This document shows positions 35,165 through 46,132 of a DNA stretch of 64,000 nt, in pieces. The notes beneath the pieces were generated by a model that had not been told where the DNA came from, made no database searches, and saw nothing but the letters and a program-made list of their open reading frames with translations. The stretch's first letter is position 1, and each line of letters begins with the position of its first letter. Position numbers and translations under genes: made by a program. This stretch comes from Undaria pinnatifida (Eukaryota > Sar > Phaeophyceae > Laminariales > Alariaceae): positions 10,636,844 through 10,700,843 of the forward strand of contig JABAKD010000019.1 of the NCBI GenBank assembly GCA_012845835.1, given 5' to 3'.

Positions 35165-35430
35165 AGTGTACGCAGTACCAGATACTCTGCTCGGGTATTA
35201 TACTGTACACCTGACTGACCACTTTGTTGTTGCAGTACCAGATACTCAGCCGGGTATTATGCTGCACACCTGACTACTTTGTCGTTGCAGTACCAGATAC
35301 TCTGCCGGGTATTAATTATACTGTACACGTGACTACTTTGTTGTCTCGTGTAGAAATGGGAGGGAGGTATCTTACCGTGATAGCGTACGCAGTACTAGAT
35401 ACTCTGCTGGGCATTATACACCTGACTACT
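35165..35430. repeat. Minisatellite, about 63-bp period, four copies
   Basis: GCAGTACCAGATACTCTGCC, GGGTATTA and ACTGTACACCTGACTACTTT recur four times with internal gaps. Confidence 0.9.
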
Positions 35431-36635
35431 TTTTTGTCTTGAGTTTCTGTATTATTTGTATGAACCTACGAGAGGAAGGTAAAAATAACAGGTGGGGGAG
35501 GCGTATTCGCGTTTTGGTGGCTTTACTGTTTACTGTCAACTTTTTCGGGCTGCCTGGACTGCCTGGTTTGGTCGACTGGCTGATGACTGACCACAGACCG
35601 GTGGCTGGTGTGCTGAGACTGCTTTGCTTGACGGTAGGTAGACTGCTGACTGCTGCTGAACCGCAACTTCACCACTGTTGACTGACTGGTCGTCCACTCT
35701 CATACGATGGAGAAGAGTGTATACGTGCGCAGACAGACATGACCGACTGGCTGGTGTGCTGGTGTGGTCGTCGGTGACTACGATTATCATTGTATCGTAC
35801 CATACCAGATACCACCACAGCTGTTTAAAACGAAAGAGAACACACACCCTTGGGACGAGCTGATGTGCTCGACCAAGGGCAGAGTTTAAACGCCGAGCGA
35901 GCGATACACGTCTACGGCAAGAACCTCGACGAGATTTTCTCACTTCCACCATCTTGTTGTCTGTGCGCGGGCGCGCCCCCTTTTTTTGGTCCGAGAAAAT
36001 TGGCCCGGACATTCCTATCAGGGGGCGGGGGGGGGGGGGGGGGGTCTTGGAGGTCTTGCGTCTACGGACGGGGGGCAGTTGTAGTAGACAACGTGGCTTA
36101 ACGTGTCGGTGATAGGTGATATCAAATACCTACACAGCGGTCAGCATACACAGCGCACATAATGCTGTACTACGCTACGAGTACGTACGTGAGAGGGTTG
36201 TCGGCCATATTTGCCGGTAGATATTTAATTGCCGGGAATACGTGCATGCAGGCAGCAGAATCAACGTGCTTGATTTTAATGTGACGGCCACTATCGCTAT
36301 TAGCTAAGGACTGCAACATCGACCACACCAAGCGGCCGCGTCTAAGCCAGTGGTCTAAGCCCTGGCTCAGTCCGGGCTGCTGGGTGGGGTGTTATTGGGC
36401 ATGTACCCACCTAAGCGCACGGGAGATCCCGGGCACGTGCGCAGGCAGCGATGAAAATAGTAGCCGCGCTCCCGGTTATTTACGTAGACGCCCGTTATGA
36501 TTGCACCTGACTGGTTTTGGTTTCGCTACACCTGGCCGCCAAAAAGAAAAACATGAGTTCCAGGTCGAATACTGTATGCATGCGCCTCTGCCTGTACGCG
36601 CGCCTGCCTCTGCCTGTACGCGCGTAGTATGCGCC
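35430..36635. other. No gene recognised
   Basis: A G18-type run is at 36026-36043 and ACTGACTG-type short repeats at 35560-35760. Overlapping frames on both strands reach 158 codons with no consistent support. Confidence 0.4.
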
Positions 36636-36639
36636 TATA

Positions 36640-36647
36640 TGTATGTG

Positions 36648-36681
<34 letters not shown>

Positions 36682-36742
36682 TGTATGTATGTATGTATGT
36701 ATGTATGTATGTATGTATGTATGTGTATATATGTATGTGTGC
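36640..36742. repeat. (ATGT)n microsatellite
   Basis: About 17 clean ATGT units, flanked on both sides by TATGTGTATATATGTATG. Confidence 0.97.
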
Positions 36743-36939
36743 GCGCTGACTCGCACGTGTACTCTATGCACTAGTATGCACTGACTGCTGCAGCCGCTGT
36801 CGTATCACAGCTGCTGCTGCTCTCTCTCTGTATTATGTGCCGAAAAAAGCGGACTAGAATAGAAACACGAGTCGTTGACGTCAAGACGACAGAAGATACT
36901 TGGTTGCCTTGCACTATGCGCTGGACAGCGTTGGTGTGA

Positions 36940-37035
36940 TGTTGATATTCTACGAGTATCTATCAATATTAACACCATCCTAGACAGCGTTCGTGTGGTA
37001 TTCATATTTTAACTATCAATATTTAACACTACGCG
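36940..37035. repeat. 63-bp direct duplication
   Basis: GACAGCGTT(G/C)GTGTG and CTATCAATATT(T)AACAC recur. Confidence 0.75.
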
Positions 37036-37324
37036 TATCCGCGTGCGGCGTTGAGGGGGATATGGAATGTGAAGTCTAAACTCTCAGGTGTGAGGAAAAA
37101 TTGTGTATGATATCATATCACGCCGCGATACGCATGGAGTCTCTCATCCATCACCTCCTGAGCTCTCACACAATGGCACAATGATACTCAGCTGAGATAC
37201 GGGGAGGGGCGTTAGTTTTTGGAGGCTATTTTGGTGCCGACCTTGCTAGTGCATCGTTTGGTTGTCGTGTTTTTTCACGATTTTGTGGCCTTTATTTTCC
37301 GTGTATTCGTCCTTGACGAACGTG

Positions 37325-37610
37325 CCGAAATCGTCCGGTGGATGGCAACAAACCCGAGTGCTCCCATACTATATAGTTGGACTCGACCTAAATAAACGCA
37401 GGACGGCTAGGCAAGCAAGGAACATCCTGCCGGTGGTTGGTTCGATCGACGGAGGCTGGATGGCAACAAACCCAATCGTAGTAATACTAGTGGTTTCATA
37501 CTACACAAAGTTGGACTTGACCTCAATAAACGCAGGACTAGTCTTTGAGGGCAAGCTAGGAACATCCTCCCGTTCGTTGGTCCCATCGACCGAGGCCGGC
37601 TTTAACCGCT
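37325..37610. repeat. Direct duplication, about 125 bp
   Basis: GGATGGCAACAAACCC, GTTGGACT(C/T)GACCT, AATAAACGCAGGAC and GGAACATCCT recur in order. Confidence 0.85.
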
Positions 37611-37820
37611 TTTTCTGAAAAACTACTACCACCGCTAATTTCTAACCTCAAACCTAACTATATGGACTAACCACAGGCCACCCTTTTTTTCAACGCTAAA
37701 CCTTAGTAAAAAACCGAAGGCCGCCGTTTTTTGTTTTTTTTTGGAAAAACGCCGCCAAAACGCGTCGCAGAGCCAGCAACCCTGATCCTAACTAACCCTG
37801 CTGCGCCTCGCGCCTCCCAA

Positions 37821-38002
37821 AGGGTTGGTTAGGGCTAGGGTTAGGGCCAGGGTTAGGGCTGGGTGTGAGGGCGGGTTAGGCTGGGCTCACAAGCAAGACA
37901 GCCGTTGCTCTCCAACGACTGACGGACTGACTGGCAGGTTGGCTTCTTACCGGCCCGTCCTGCATTTCGATGCAGGGAGAAGGTTAGGGGTTAGGGTTAG
38001 GG
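37821..38002 (+). repeat. Interstitial telomere-like TTAGGG tracts
   Basis: Degenerate units GGTTAGGGCTAGGGTTAGGG and CCAGGGTTAGGG at 37821-37862 and GGTTAGGGGTTAGGGTTAGG at 37981-38002. TTAGGG is the telomere unit of many eukaryotes. Here it lies inside a contig with unique sequence on both sides. Confidence 0.75.
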
Positions 38003-38199
38003 TGACACCTGCCTGCCTTGCGTGTATGTACATGGTCCCTGCTATGTAGAACAGCAACCCAGGCTGCATTGGAAAAAGGGCCGGATGTATTTTTATAACA
38101 TCATACATAGGCTGCGATGAAAGAAGTCTCGGATGGGTTTTAACTACTGCTGTTGCGGTAGGTCAATCAAGTACTAGCACACGGAGAGGGGGGGGTGTG

Positions 38200-38545
38200 C
38201 AGTGAAATTCGCCCCTGTCTGGAGCTTATGGAGAGTAGGCCAAGTTCGTACGTAGCACGTGGGCAATATTACCGGGCACCGTAAAAAGGTTGGGGCATTG
38301 ATTCAACCCTTGCTGGAGCTTTTTAGTGGGCTATACGTATTGCGACCCGCCTATACCAGCTTAGGCTATATTGGGATGCGTCTATACTTGCTTTAGGCTA
38401 TGTTACGATCAGCCTATACCAGCTTTTTACGTGGCCGGAGTTGGCCCAGTAGCACGTGCGTAGTAGCATTTACGAGGCACCGCGAAAAGGCCGAGCATTT
38501 GATTCAACCTGGCTGGGGCTTTTTAGAGCCTATGGTATAACTACT
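38200..38545. repeat. Two diverged direct repeats with a 3-fold short repeat between
   Basis: GTAGCACGTG(G/C), GGCACCG(T/C)(A/G)AAAAGG and TTGATTCAACC mark the two copies. Between them TATACCAGCTTTAGGCTAT-like units occur three times (38345-38425). Confidence 0.75.
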
Positions 38546-38904
38546 ATGATATGGACTACGGCAGCAGCACTGTAAGACGAGCCCGCCAATATTGGCGGTA
38601 AGGTTTTCTTCCACCATGCATGGCCCATGGTTTGGCGCCTTCGGTTTATTCAGAGCCAGTGCTTCCAATTAACTACAGGTGATACCACACTCCGAATTAC
38701 GGTATTACTCACTCCAGAGAGGAGACTTGGTGACATCACCATTTTTCGGCGTCGTCACGTCGTCGCCAATTGGTCGTCACCAACTCTCGGCTTCAACCAT
38801 GCTCCATCATCATGTTCCGTATAGAATCTAGAAAGTTCAACAACGTAAGGGTTATTAGGGTAGCTCCGTGCATCATTTGTCCTCTTCCAAATACAGCAGT
38901 CGGG

Positions 38905-39125
38905 GTCCCGCGTTAGTGCGGGGGGAGGGGCCCCGCGTTAGTGCGGGGGGAGGGGCCCCGCGTTAGTGCGGGGGGAAGGGTTGGCGGGGGGGGCTTCCAC
39001 GTTAGTGCGGGGCCCCATTTTTTTCGTGCGGTGAAAATCTCTTGTTGCGACTCGTCCTACATACAGACTACCGCAGTATCCCATCATAGTGCAGGGGTCC
39101 CACTTTAGTGCGGTTGTTGCCCCAT
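38905..39125. repeat. GTTAGTGCGGG minisatellite and related element
   Basis: GGGGCCCCGCGTTAGTGCGG repeats at a 26-bp period three times. Looser copies follow to 39110 (CCCACTTTAGTGCGG). The unit itself is partly palindromic. Confidence 0.85.
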
Positions 39126-39575
39126 TCGCTTGTTACGACTCGTCCTGTATACGTACAAGTACAGATCGCCGCAATATTCTGTCTGAGTACGGGGGGGGGG
39201 GGATCCCACTTATTTTTTGTGCAGTGATGGTCGTTTGTCGTTTGGCAATGCGCCGCGCCGCACTAGTAAGGGACCGACCGCACCGCACCACGACTGCTTG
39301 TAGAGAAAATTCAAAGTGCAACAGCTTGGTGGGTTGAAGGCATCATCCTTCATGCATTTTTTTCTATACTCCATACATACAAGGCTCAAAGTTCAACAAC
39401 TCGCATTCTCTGTCATGTCCATACACTTCGTACCAGGTCAGGCACCTGGTGTACCTGGTATACTAGGTGCCTGGCATGTACGGCATGCTCCTTGAAAATT
39501 GAACGCTCGACAGCTCGTATTTGTACGTAATCTCTGAATGATAGCTCTGCAAGGTACCTGGTATGTAATTTACTA
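39125..39575. other. No gene; cluster of palindromic motif
   Basis: At 39433-39475 the motif stands four times almost in a row: ACCAGGT, CACCTGGTG, TACCTGGTA and TAGGTGCCTGG. Confidence 0.6.
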
Positions 39576-39815
39576 GAAGAAAAAAATGCACTCCAGCTGT
39601 GAGATCGAAGATGTTGTCGAAACTCATCTTCGCAAGCTGTGTGTGATACTCCGATCGCGCGTATTACGGGTTGTGTCCTCATTAGGGATGTAGGTCGGCT
39701 ACTCCCCTTGGAGCTACAGTGTAGCTATCAGGGTCAACAGGGTGATGTTAGTCTGTGCGCGGAAACTATTCGTAAAATCCGCTTCTGGGGGGGGACAAAA
39801 TCTGACAGCTGTGGA
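39575..39815 (-). repeat. Dispersed family E, near full length
   Basis: Read in reverse it matches 33615-33870 from the T-rich end at 39590 to the complement of CAGATTTTGTCCCC at 39803. A 5' fragment of another copy follows at 39950-40010. Confidence 0.85.
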
Positions 39816-40156
39816 AGGAAATGCATCAGCTTATCAAGTGCATCCTGTAAGTCGAATAACCGGTGAGGGGAGGGCGGAGTTGTTCAGGGCTTGACACGGG
39901 GGCATGGGTTTGAATTGAACAACAGGGAGCGGGGGGAGGGGGGGGGGGCAACTCAATCTGTGCGTGGAAACTATAAATCCTTCAAGGGGACAAATCGGAC
40001 GGTTTTGGAAGGAAAAAATACGCTGTGCAATCTGCCTGGTATCGTGTTCCAACGAACGAATGTGTTTCTCGCACGAATAATGAGGAATGAATGGTAGGAC
40101 GTGTGGTTGGGTTAGTGCGTTCATATCATATAGTAGGAATAAAATTCATCTTTCGT

Positions 40157-40296
40157 TGGTTACATAGATACTAACTACCCACTGAGCTACGCGGTCACGT
40201 GACTACCAGGTACGTGGTTCAGTGGGTAGTGTATATATAACGAACATGAGGTAACCGACACAAGACATGCCGTGGGTTCGAGTCCCACCTACTTCA
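40157..40296. other. Two tRNA-like sequences head to head (pseudo-tRNA or SINE heads)
   Basis: On the + strand TGGTTCAGTGGGTAG (box A) and GGGTTCGAGTCCC (box B) lie about 50 bp apart, and the T-stem GTGGG/CCCAC pairs perfectly. The 7 bases before the D-arm do not pair with CTACTTC after the T-arm, so the acceptor stem is broken. On the minus strand at 40157-40205 a second D-arm region, CGTAGCTCAGTGGGTAGTTA, points the other way. A functional tRNA gene is unlikely. Confidence 0.6.
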
Positions 40297-40484
40297 TATT
40301 TCCGCTTTTTTCCGGTAAAAGCAAAAAAGAAATAAAATAACGTCTGTGCGAGCGTGCGCGTTTGAGACGTGAGTGTTATGCTGTATGATAGTTTGCCCCT
40401 GAGGCGTGCATATCATGGTACGAGTAAAATATAGCGTGTGAGTTTTATATTTCGTGTGCATGCGTGCGTGCGTGCATATGATAC

Positions 40485-40595
40485 TATTTACGGCGATCCA
40501 TTCAGTGTTGACAGGATAAAATCACACACATACATATGATACTCTTTACGGAGATCCATTGTTGACAGGATGAAATCACACACGCTACGCAAACA
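40485..40595. repeat. 57-bp direct duplication
   Basis: ATATGATACT(A/C)TTTACGG and GTTGACAGGATRAAATCACA recur. Confidence 0.85.
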
Positions 40596-40700
40596 AGGAA
40601 AGCATTGCCACCTTCCTGGCGAAAGCTCTCCTACGCTACGACTGCTGTGTTTGGTTGAGGCTCTGTATACCTGTGGTAACACCAGCCCCCAAAAATAAAC

Positions 40701-40912
40701 ATAACGCCTTTACAACTGGAAAACCCTTTTGGGGGACAAATTTACCTGAAGTTAGTATAGGGAGGGATTTACAACTGGAAGGAAACCCGTTTTTGGGGAC
40801 AAATTTACTTGAAGTTAGTATAGGGAGGGATGTACACCTGGAAACCCGTTTTGGGGGATAAATTTACTTGAAGTTAGTCTAGGGAGGGATTTGGGGGCTC
40901 TAAAGGGGTCAA
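40701..40912 (+). mobile_element. TTAA-type MITE with three internal units
   Basis: The core TTACAACTGGAA, GGGGACAAATTTACTTGAAG and TTAGTATAGGGAGGGAT is repeated three times between the usual outer ends (AACGCCTTTAC; CTCTAAAGGGGTCAA). Confidence 0.85.
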
Positions 40913-42465
40913 GTCAGACGCTGGTAAACAAAGGTGGGTGAGTTGGTTTTTTTTTCTAGGCGGCGTTTTTGTTTGGTAAAATTCATCCCGCTAACGGCAG
41001 CAGTGGATCTCCTCTCCGTATGTACTAACTATTCACATCGTTAGCATATACCAGGTACCTGGTATGTGATACTATTCATATTTTAATATGTATACGAGAA
41101 ATCTAAATCTGGTAATAACGGTTCTCCTGTTATCAGCATTTTCGGAGCATTGGAAGATACGAAGCAAAAATTTGGTAGGAAAAGTGCCCTGTCCGGACTA
41201 GACATATACTTTACGATCACTATCCGGCCAGAAACGAAATCGACAAACAACACCCACACCCCAAGTAGGCAAGCGTAAGAATCGTTGTGTGTATGTTATA
41301 TGTATGTGTGTTATAGAATCTTTTTTCATTCGAAAGAAAAATATACCCGCTTTCCGAACGCCTTCTCTGATCTTTGTTTGTTCCTTCGATATACATGAAA
41401 TATGAACCTGGGTGCAAGCAGGAACATGTACAAGTACATTCATGTACAGACTGGTACAGAGCATTCGAAGCCCTTGGACACGGTGCGCACAGCGCAAAAA
41501 CAGACGAAAGTGTGCAAAGCGCGAAAAAAAAAAAACGAACCAAGTTGGCATACGATACTTGCTAAAATCGAATTCGAAACAAAAACAAAAGAAATACGTC
41601 GTACACACAGGTGTTACCATCACAACACGGTCTACACAAAGCACAGGCAGTAGTATACATGATACGCGGTGCGGGAAGTATATAACAATCCAATATTGAA
41701 TAATAATTCATTCGGCGACTGTTACGTTAATATGTTCAATCCCACCGCGGAGGTTCGTACGAGTATGCGGTGCCTCTAATCCTGTTACTGGATACCTGGT
41801 GCATGTTGCGTCATCCCCCCTCATGTGGGTGGTCGTAGTGCAGGTGTAGTAGTGTACCCGCGGCACCCGGCCGGTGTTTTCCGCGCGAAAAATAATGCAT
41901 GCATGCGACGAAACAACCAGGTGGCAACGACACAACCACAGACCAACAACAACGACAAAGGCACATCATAGACAACAAAAAACGCCGCGCCTGACCTGTA
42001 CGGTTCAGAGCCCATTTTTGCGAACAACTCGTGAGTTTCTACTACTGTTGCTGCTGCTGTAGTCTATGTAGTGCGAAATAAAAATGTACATCCGGTCTGT
42101 TCTGATTGATGGTGAATCAGGGACCTCGTAGATTTGAAAGTTAGCGGCGTATCCGATTGTCCCTTCTTTTTCACGATTGGACTGGTATGGATGGTAACAC
42201 GTGAAATGCATGTGATATAATGAAACCATGCGTAACGCGCGAGGAAGCACACACACCCTGCTGAGACAAGATAGCACCCCCCCCCCTCCCCCGAGATGTT
42301 TTTCTGGTGGTAAGATGCAAAATATAGCACCCCCTCATCAGACCATCTTCCGAGGGTTAGTTAGAGATGCTAGGTGGCATCCCCCCCCCCCCCCATACCA
42401 TTTTCCGAGGCGTTTTTTCCTCGAATAAGGGGGCGGGCGCGGGCGGCACACACGCCCGACACAAC
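40912..42465. other. No gene recognised
   Basis: TACCAGGTACCTGGTATGTG at 41048 is a double palindrome. At 42270-42425 a segment with C-runs and TTTTCCGAGG-like ends (AGCACCCCCC; ACCATCTTCCGAGG) recurs about three times. Confidence 0.45.
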
Positions 42466-42469
42466 AAGG

Positions 42470-42830
42470 CGAAAATGGCGGTTTTGGAAATATCTCATCA
42501 TCGAAACAAAGCGAAAATAGCGGTTCTGGAAATATCTCATCATCGAAATCGTTGTATCAATATAACCCTTGTTATCTCATCATCGAAATCTTTGTCAAAA
42601 AAACCCTTTTTATCTCATCATCGAAATCTTTGTGTTAATATAAACCCTTTTTATCTCATCATCGAAATCTTTGCTTTTCATCTCATCATCGAAATCTTTG
42701 CTTTTCATCTCATCATCGAAGTCTTTGTATTATTATATACAACCCTTTTTTATCTCATCATCGAAATCTTTGTATTACCATAACCCTTTCTATCTCATCA
42801 TGGAATCTTCGTATCATTAGTAAACCCTTT
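42470..42830. repeat. ATCTCATCATCGAAATCTTTG repeat cluster, about ten copies
   Basis: TATCTCATCATCGAAATCTT recurs at irregular steps of about 26 to 60 bp, separated by AT-rich spacers such as GTATTATATAACCCTTTTT. The 138-codon frame through it reflects the repeat. Confidence 0.9.
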
Positions 42831-43515
42831 TTACTACTTACTTCGACCAACTATTATGGGAAATATTTTCAGCGATTATTTTTCTCTTTTAAGAGGGATC
42901 TCCGACGCCAAAAATAAAAATCATCCACTATGGGACCAGAAATCATCGTTATTTCTGGGTTCAGAAATAATCGAGGCCTGAAATCAGCAAATTCGATGAT
43001 TTCTGATTACTCGGTACGACTTGCTTTTGCAAGCATTATCCCGCGCTATTCCCAAGTGGTTTGGTCCCCAAAACGCGGTTGGTTGCGGTTTTGACGGCAA
43101 ATCGCAGGCAGCGCTCGCTGTTTGTTTTGTTTGCGCCACGGTGTCCTCCCTCCCTGTTGCAGACTGCCTGTGGCCGAGGGGAAAATAACAGCTCGGAACT
43201 TTTTGGCCGAGGGGGCGAGACGTGTATGTGTGTAAGTAGTGTATCATACGGGTACGTCAGGGTACGAGTACCTGGCGTACCGCGCAGCTGTAATAGCTCT
43301 AGTTGTGGCATGCAGAGGTCGTCATCGTGCCTGTCCCTGTATACAGACAAAAAGACGACAACAACAACAACAGCAGCAGCAAACAGCAGATGTACTGCTG
43401 TTGGTAAAAAACATGATCCCGTACGTAGTCGTACGTATGATGTGATACCTGACATGACGTGTCAACTCATGTCCCCCGCCCAGCCAGCCAAAAGCCTAGA
43501 TACGTACCAGATTAT
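42830..43515. other. No gene recognised
   Basis: AGAAATCATCG-type short repeats lie at 42940-43010, partly complementary to each other. A (CAA/CAG)n patch is at 43360-43390. Confidence 0.4.
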
Positions 43516-43519
43516 AGGT

Positions 43520-43715
43520 CTGCCCAGGTCTGCGTGAGCCAACCTGGACGATCATCACCCCATCTAACACCCTGAACAATTTTGTCAGCAAGTAAAGCTT
43601 TGGCAGCATAAACAAAGTTTGTTTAACAAAATAGGTTTTGTCCGGGTCTGCCGACCCCGAGAGCATCACACCATCCACCGCTGAGCAGTTTTGACAGTAA
43701 TTAAAGCAAATTTGA
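43520..43715. repeat. Direct duplication, about 125 bp
   Basis: GATCATCACCCCATCTA, GAACAATTTTGTCAG and GCATCACACCATCCA, GAGCAGTTTTGACAG are parallel segments. Confidence 0.75.
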
Positions 43716-46045
43716 GGTAGTAGCGTTGACACCCTTAGTAAGTTAGTTACAAGAAATGTGCTGGCCCCATGCCCAGACCAGCAGCAGTATATCGTACCGC
43801 AGCAGTACGTGCATGCATGGTGTAATGTTACCATTGTACCAAATGTATAACAACAGCGGCGGTTAGTTTGTTGTATGCGCGCGCACGCACGACCTGCGTC
43901 CTTCCCGTGTCTCTGGCATTCCCCTAGGAATCAATAAATACCAAAAGGCGATGTTATTGTGCGGGGGAAGGTGCGGTGAAACGAGCAGAGGTGCGGTCAA
44001 ATGAGTGGTGGGGCGCAGAACCGCCTGCTGGCGGCGGATGACGGGGCAGCTTGTTTTTTTTCTTATTTCTTTCTCGCGGGGCAGCTTGTTTGTTTTGTTT
44101 TTTGTTTCTCCACAGCCCCCAACAACAGAAGAGTGATAGTACTCGTATCATCATGCGACAGTAGTAGTAGTGCTGCTGCTGCTGTTGCTGCTGATGGCTG
44201 CTGTTGGCTGTTGCTGCTACTGCCGCTGCTGTTGTTGCTGCTGCTCCTGCCGCCTCGGCCTACTGCGTTATAAAGACCACACGGTGCGAAAGCTCAAGCT
44301 TTTTTGGTATATCATATGTCCTGCTGCTGGTACACCGCCGCCGCTGTTGTTACGCCCTGCCTGGTGTAATTTTTGCTACCGCCCGAGTGCGATGTTCGAT
44401 GTTGTTGCGTTCGTTCGATAGAGCGATCGATCGATCGATCGAGATATACCATTACATGCCTTTCGTCGAGGTGCTGTTGTTATGATGTGTTTCTTCACGA
44501 TGATAGATGGTTGCTTTGCGCGCTTTGCGTTTGGGCTGGGTTTTGCATCACCTTTCAGACTTTGCGGTTTATTTCGACCGAACCTTTCGTCATACGAAGC
44601 GTACGCGCTTGCTTACGAATGGACACGCCAACTCGTCATCTTTCCGCTGCACCCTCCCTGAGTCGTCTATCTTTCCCCGGTCGTTCTTACGAATAATACG
44701 GGCGACCAAATAAAAATCTTTGTAAACAGAGAAAAAAAAACTACAACACGAGCGACCAGAAAAAAATCCCTCACACGCGCAGCATATCGTACACTCAGAT
44801 ACAGAGCTTATGGTATCCGTATGAAAATTCAAAAATTCGTAAAACAAAAATCCCACGTGCCAGGTATATTAATACGTAAAAACCGCTGGCATTCCAGGTA
44901 AAAAAATACGAAAAATCAAATAGCAATAATCACACATGCCAGGTATTAATACGTGAGAACCGCTGAGAGCCTGCTGCCGGTATTTCACGTCCCACATCCC
45001 CGATAAAATATTTGTATATACCCGCAATTGTTCCACCAGTTTCCCCCCCCCCCCCGTCCTGTTTTCTTCTTACTTATTTTATGTTTTCGTACTTGATGAT
45101 TGATTTTCTTTCTGCCCACAATTTGTTTCAGCGTTTATTTTTAAGTCCTGTGTTGACGCGCGAACTATGCGAAGACTAGCCGTCGACGTGGAGGATGCAC
45201 TTTGGCGCTTTGAGGTATTATAATAGCTTTTGGTCCATGGCTCGATGGCTTCGATGATTCGCTTTCGTCGGCGCTGTCGAGTGTGCGCTCTTTTTCGCTC
45301 TCATCCTTGCTGCTGTCGAGTGTGCGCTTTTTTTCGCTCTCATCCTAGCCAGCAGGGTGTGGTTGTTTTTCTCCATCCGTGGCTTTGAGAGCATGCTGTT
45401 TCTGTCCCTTTCGCTTTGATTGTTTTGTCCGTGATGAGTCGATGAGGCGCGCGCGCCCACCGCTTGCTGGCACACACTATTATTATGTTAGGTCGTTGTT
45501 GTCCCTCCCGCCCTCCCGCTTAAACTCACCGTGCGCGCGCTGCTGGTGACAGCTATGAAAACGATGACGACAACAGCAAGCAGAAACAAGAAAAAATCGA
45601 AAATATATGAAAGGCACTTCCTTCGAATGTCTGCCGCAGGCTTGCCGCGTCTACTGTACATGCTATTGCCGCTGCACGATGTCAGTAATAATTCGTTTTG
45701 CATAATATCTTATTGAGACATTCTTGCCGCAGAAAACAAAACTAGAAGCTTACGGACGTACGTGGGTACACGCTTCGCTCGATCGACTTACCCGTACCAT
45801 GTCTCCCCCCCCCCCCCCCCCCCATCCTCCCCCTCTCCCCCCGTTCGCTCTCCCTCTCCCCCCCCCCCCCCCCTTTCCACTCAACACGACGATGTCAATG
45901 CAACGACGTCAACGCAACGATGACACCGCAACGATGACAACGCAACGATGGCAACAGCCTCAACAGCAGCATCAGCAACCGCCGCAGCGCACGAGCCTCG
46001 GCGAGGAGGCAGCGTTGGCGCCCCTTCGGCTTGTCAGCGGCCACA
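43715..46045. other. Upstream flank of the gene; no gene recognised
   Basis: It contains imperfect (CTG)n at 44165-44260, (GATC)n at 44420-44443, a doubled CCAGGTAttaatacgt segment at 44855-44960, and a 34-bp duplication TGCTGTCGAGTGTGCGC at 45270-45350. Long C-runs at 45805-45823 and 45857-45873 lie upstream of the start codon. Confidence 0.5.
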
Positions 46046-46132
46046 ATGGCAGTGGCCTTGTTTGTGGTGGGATTGGTGCAGCGGATCGATTTGGCCAACG
46101 CTACGGGCTTCGGGTACGGGGACCCGATTGAC
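46046..46132 (+). CDS. Exon 1: start codon and signal peptide
   Basis: This exon encodes 29 residues beginning MAVALFVVGLV and ends in phase 0 at a GTGAGT donor (46133). The bases before the ATG are CACA and the base after is G, a favourable start context. A pyrimidine/C-rich stretch with runs of 19 and 14 or more C lies about 165-240 bp upstream. I saw no TATA box. Confidence 0.8.

Noticed and set aside
40209-40296. Functional tRNA gene
   Set aside because: D- and T-arm boxes are good, but the acceptor stem does not pair and a second head lies inverted beside it.
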